64,000 nucleotides of DNA from Bacillus sp. MUM 116 (lineage in GTDB: Bacteria; Bacillota; Bacilli; Bacillales; Cytobacillaceae): NCBI RefSeq assembly GCF_001866655.1, contig NZ_MLYR01000027.1, positions 1-64,000 on the forward strand, in the 5' to 3' direction. The number at the start of each line of letters is the position of its first letter. Position 1 is the first letter of the stretch. The notes under the pieces were generated by a model. The model worked only from the letters and a program-made list of their open reading frames with translations, had not been told where the DNA came from and ran no database searches. The translations under genes and the position numbers were made by a program. Shown here in pieces: positions 61,994 to 64,000 of the stretch.

Positions 61994-62105
61994 AGGTTTG
62001 ATTTATTAGCATTAACCCCCGTTCAATCATTTGATTGATCGTATTTTTTCGTAAAATATAGGGCCCTAGATGCGCAGGGATGTTCATAGTCTTTTCTTTA
62101 TTCAT
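61992..62105 (-). CDS. Small protein (37 residues)
   Basis: An ATG at 62105 with AAGGAGG nine bases upstream opens a 37-codon frame starting MNKEKTMNIPAHLGPYILRK. It is basic and without a clear membrane segment. Its stop codon lies at the edge of the shared terminator, and the frame is confined to the gap between BI-1 and the flippase. No family recognised. The good ribosome site is the main support. Confidence 0.55.
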   Translation of the reverse strand: MNKEKTMNIPAHLGPYILRKNTINQMIERGLMLINQT

Positions 62106-62182
62106 CTGAGACCGCCTCCTTGGTATCATATTAATTTACATCTAGTTAAATTAGACCAAAGTATCCCAGTGAAATTAAGCAA

Positions 62183-63505
62183 TTATCGCTGAACCACACC
62201 TCTAAGTAAAACTGAAACGCCAATTTTTTTACAAATGGTTACATAGTGCATTAGTGCAAGGAGGACGGCACCCGTATTCATTCCAATGATGACCCCTTCC
62301 ATTCTCCATTCCGGATAGGAGCCAAGCCAAACGATAATGGAAAATGATACAACAACAGACCAGATGATGTGGAAAAAAGAGTCTTTGATCATATCCAGGC
62401 CAATTAAAAAGGCTTGGAACGGCATGACGAAGAAATGAAATAAGAAATACGGCCAGAGCATTTGTAAATAGATAGCAGGAGTAGAAGATTTAAAGAACAA
62501 AGAAGTCAATTCCGGTGCGAAAAAATAGAAAACCCCTACCGCTGCTGTCCCATAAATAAATGTCATGAACATTACTTGCTGCAGCATTTTTTGCAAACTG
62601 GCGTAATCCCCTGAAGCGTATGTTTTGGAAACACCTGGAATTAGCACAATCATTAATGAATGAGCTATAAATGCCGGGAAAAAGCCGATTGACATCGCCA
62701 CCCCCATCAGCATCCCAAATTGCTCTGTTGCAACGGTGGCTGTTAGACCGGACTTTACCAAGGTCTGCTTAATGAGAAAAGGCAGCATCGCACCCGTTAT
62801 CGCCGAAAACAGGCGCATTCCGGTAGTCGGAATCGATACGGCCATTAAATTTTTTCGGACCAATTTCCGATTTAAATTGGAAAAAGGGATGCGTTTTACC
62901 TGTTGGAACTGGATGATGAACATATAGAATAAATAAAGAAAAACAACGACTTCACTTCCGATTAAGGCCGTAATAGCAATGAGCAAGGCACTTTCTGTTT
63001 TATATTGAAATAGCCGAAATAAGAAAAATAGGGCAGCCAGCTGAAATACTTTTCGCAAGAAATTAGCGACCGCGATTTTTCCCATATGATGTTTCCCCAT
63101 GAAATATCCTCTTGCCACAGAGGTAAAGGAAATGACCGGGATTAATATTAGAACCAGCCATCTAACATAGGGATGGTACCCATTAAAGATGGGAATAAAC
63201 TGCATAACGCTGGTGGCTAATAGCAGCAAAGCACTTGTAAAAACAATTGTGATGGTGAGGGCATGATAGAGGATGTTGCGATGGTACCTGTCCTCTTTTT
63301 CCGCAATAAATTTGGAAATGGATACCTGCAATTCAAAGCTGGAGAGCAATACAATTAAAAAAATCGTCGGCAATATGGACATATAAAGACCTAACCCGTG
63401 TTTGCCAAGTTCCCGCGCCAAAATCATATTGACCAAAAATTCGATTCCTTCGCCTAAAAAGGCCGAAGCTGCCAAAAAGAAGATTCCCTTGTAGTAAATA
63501 GCCAT
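62183..63505 (-). CDS. MOP-superfamily flippase (polysaccharide/lipid-linked export type)
   Basis: The 440-residue protein has about 12-14 membrane helices and the Wzx/SpoVB-type pattern: N-terminal GIFFLAASAFLGEGIEFLVN and MILARELGKHGLGLYMS, central YFMGKHHMGK. It would flip lipid-linked precursors across the membrane, in sporulation, teichoic or exopolysaccharide assembly. SpoVB is longer (about 518), so this is a shorter relative. The start at 63505 has GGGG nine bases upstream. Confidence 0.8.
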   Translation of the reverse strand: MAIYYKGIFFLAASAFLGEGIEFLVNMILARELGKHGLGLYMSILPTIFLIVLLSSFELQVSISKFIAEKEDRYHRNILYHALTITIVFTSALLLLATSVMQFIPIFNGYHPYVRWLVLILIPVISFTSVARGYFMGKHHMGKIAVANFLRKVFQLAALFFLFRLFQYKTESALLIAITALIGSEVVVFLYLFYMFIIQFQQVKRIPFSNLNRKLVRKNLMAVSIPTTGMRLFSAITGAMLPFLIKQTLVKSGLTATVATEQFGMLMGVAMSIGFFPAFIAHSLMIVLIPGVSKTYASGDYASLQKMLQQVMFMTFIYGTAAVGVFYFFAPELTSLFFKSSTPAIYLQMLWPYFLFHFFVMPFQAFLIGLDMIKDSFFHIIWSVVVSFSIIVWLGSYPEWRMEGVIIGMNTGAVLLALMHYVTICKKIGVSVLLRGVVQR

Positions 63506-63608
63506 TTTTCGATTCCCCTTCAATAGATCTCACTTCTATAAACCTATGAGACAAGTTCTTTGAATAGTAGGGAAAATTTTTTACATTTTTTTAAAGCAAA
63601 TAAAAAAT

Positions 63609-63642
63609 GCGGTACATATTAGTCATGTTCAATATGTACCGC
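63609..63642 (-). terminator. Terminator of the sodium:solute symporter gene
   Basis: GCGGTACATATT and AATATGTACCGC form a perfect 12-base stem; the minus strand continues with a T run. Confidence 0.85.
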
Positions 63643-63674
63643 CCTTCATTTTTAAAAGTTTTTCAATTTCAGTC

Positions 63675-64000
63675 TTAATAACGTATATTTTCTGCGTTTT
63701 GTTGGTGGGACCCTTTTTTAATCGGTATATTTTTTGAAGCTAAACTTACTATAGTGGTTATTACAATATTTATAAATAATGCTATTGCTCCTGTACTAAT
63801 GTCGTTAATAGTGTGTGGGACTGTTGGAAAAAAGGTTGCGATTTTTACATTGAAAATCGTAGCATACAATACAATAAGCACTCCTGTGATAATTCCAGTC
63901 ATTGCGCCATATTTATTAATATAATTTTTTGAGGAAAAGCTTAGGAATAATGCAGGTGCCAATTGTGCGATAAGACTGTATGACATGATGTTTAACAGTG
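63675..64000 (-). CDS. Sodium:solute symporter, C-terminal part (cut by window edge)
   Basis: At least 108 residues of C-terminal sequence remain. The frame is open to the window end, so the visible ATG at 63986 is an internal Met. LIAQLAPALFLSFSSK and YINKYGAMTGIITGVLIVLY match the late helices of SSF-family sodium symporters such as Bacillus subtilis YodF. The protein ends HQQNAENIRY. Substrate cannot be read from this part. Confidence 0.75.
   Translation of the reverse strand, partial: LLNIMSYSLIAQLAPALFLSFSSKNYINKYGAMTGIITGVLIVLYATIFNVKIATFFPTVPHTINDISTGAIALFINIVITTIVSLASKNIPIKKGSHQQNAENIRY

Overview
The window comes from a low-GC Gram-positive spore former of the Bacillaceae, probably Bacillus or Neobacillus. 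Supporting signs are strong AGGAGG-type ribosome binding sites, frequent TTG and GTG starts, sporulation and biofilm genes (pdaA-like, sinR/sinI), and a gene order that follows the Bacillus subtilis yfj-yfk block (dus, rRNA methyltransferase, pdaA, yfkD, yfkE, yfkF, yihY/yfkH, yfkK, mapB) interrupted by extra genes. No rRNA, tRNA, phage or complete insertion sequence was seen. The species cannot be named from the sequence alone.

Layout. 0.2-4.5 kb: vitamin B6-type kinase, an ECF transporter S component, a MocR regulator and the divergent azlCD exporter. 4.6-8.5 kb: lactate utilisation genes lutR-lutA-lutB-lutC with a clear promoter and operator. 9-15 kb: an L,D-transpeptidase, two separate PaiB-like genes, a B3/B4-domain protein, LysE and a second MocR regulator. 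15-25 kb: a short UvrA-like ATPase, dihydrouridine synthase, a membrane PfpI-like protein with a MarR regulator and shared palindromic sites, rRNA methyltransferase, polysaccharide deacetylase and a NERD protein. 25-34 kb: class I fumarase, DUF2179 protein, a decayed LysR gene, a 12-unit tandem hairpin array, yfkD-yfkE and yfkF. 34-42.6 kb: a PfeT-type iron efflux ATPase behind two Fur boxes, yihY, ytxH, yfkK, map, sinR, a short sinI, a PfkB kinase and a YeiH transporter. 42.7-54 kb: LysR, hutH with a leader-peptide attenuator, a sigma-54-type regulator with a degenerate GAFTGA loop, two proline dehydrogenases, P5C dehydrogenase and an amino-acid permease, together a histidine/proline-to-glutamate module. 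54-64 kb: topB, an MFS pump, aminopeptidase, SDR/TetR pair, mscL, BI-1, a flippase and the end of a sodium:solute symporter.

The most interesting signal is on the minus strand at about 39.93-40.0 kb: a sequence with the conserved core of a cyclic-di-GMP-I (GEMM-I) riboswitch. It lies upstream of a 49-codon sinI antirepressor gene that is convergent to sinR. A dispersed hairpin repeat sits between the aptamer-like sequence and sinI. This would place the biofilm master switch under a second-messenger RNA sensor.

The window is also rich in non-coding repeats: at least five long copies and one short copy of a dispersed palindromic element, and three intergenic tandem arrays (21 bp, 52 bp, about 52 bp) that share a GACACTTT-like word. 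Several short genes (25 to 52 codons) with good ribosome binding sites are annotated here.
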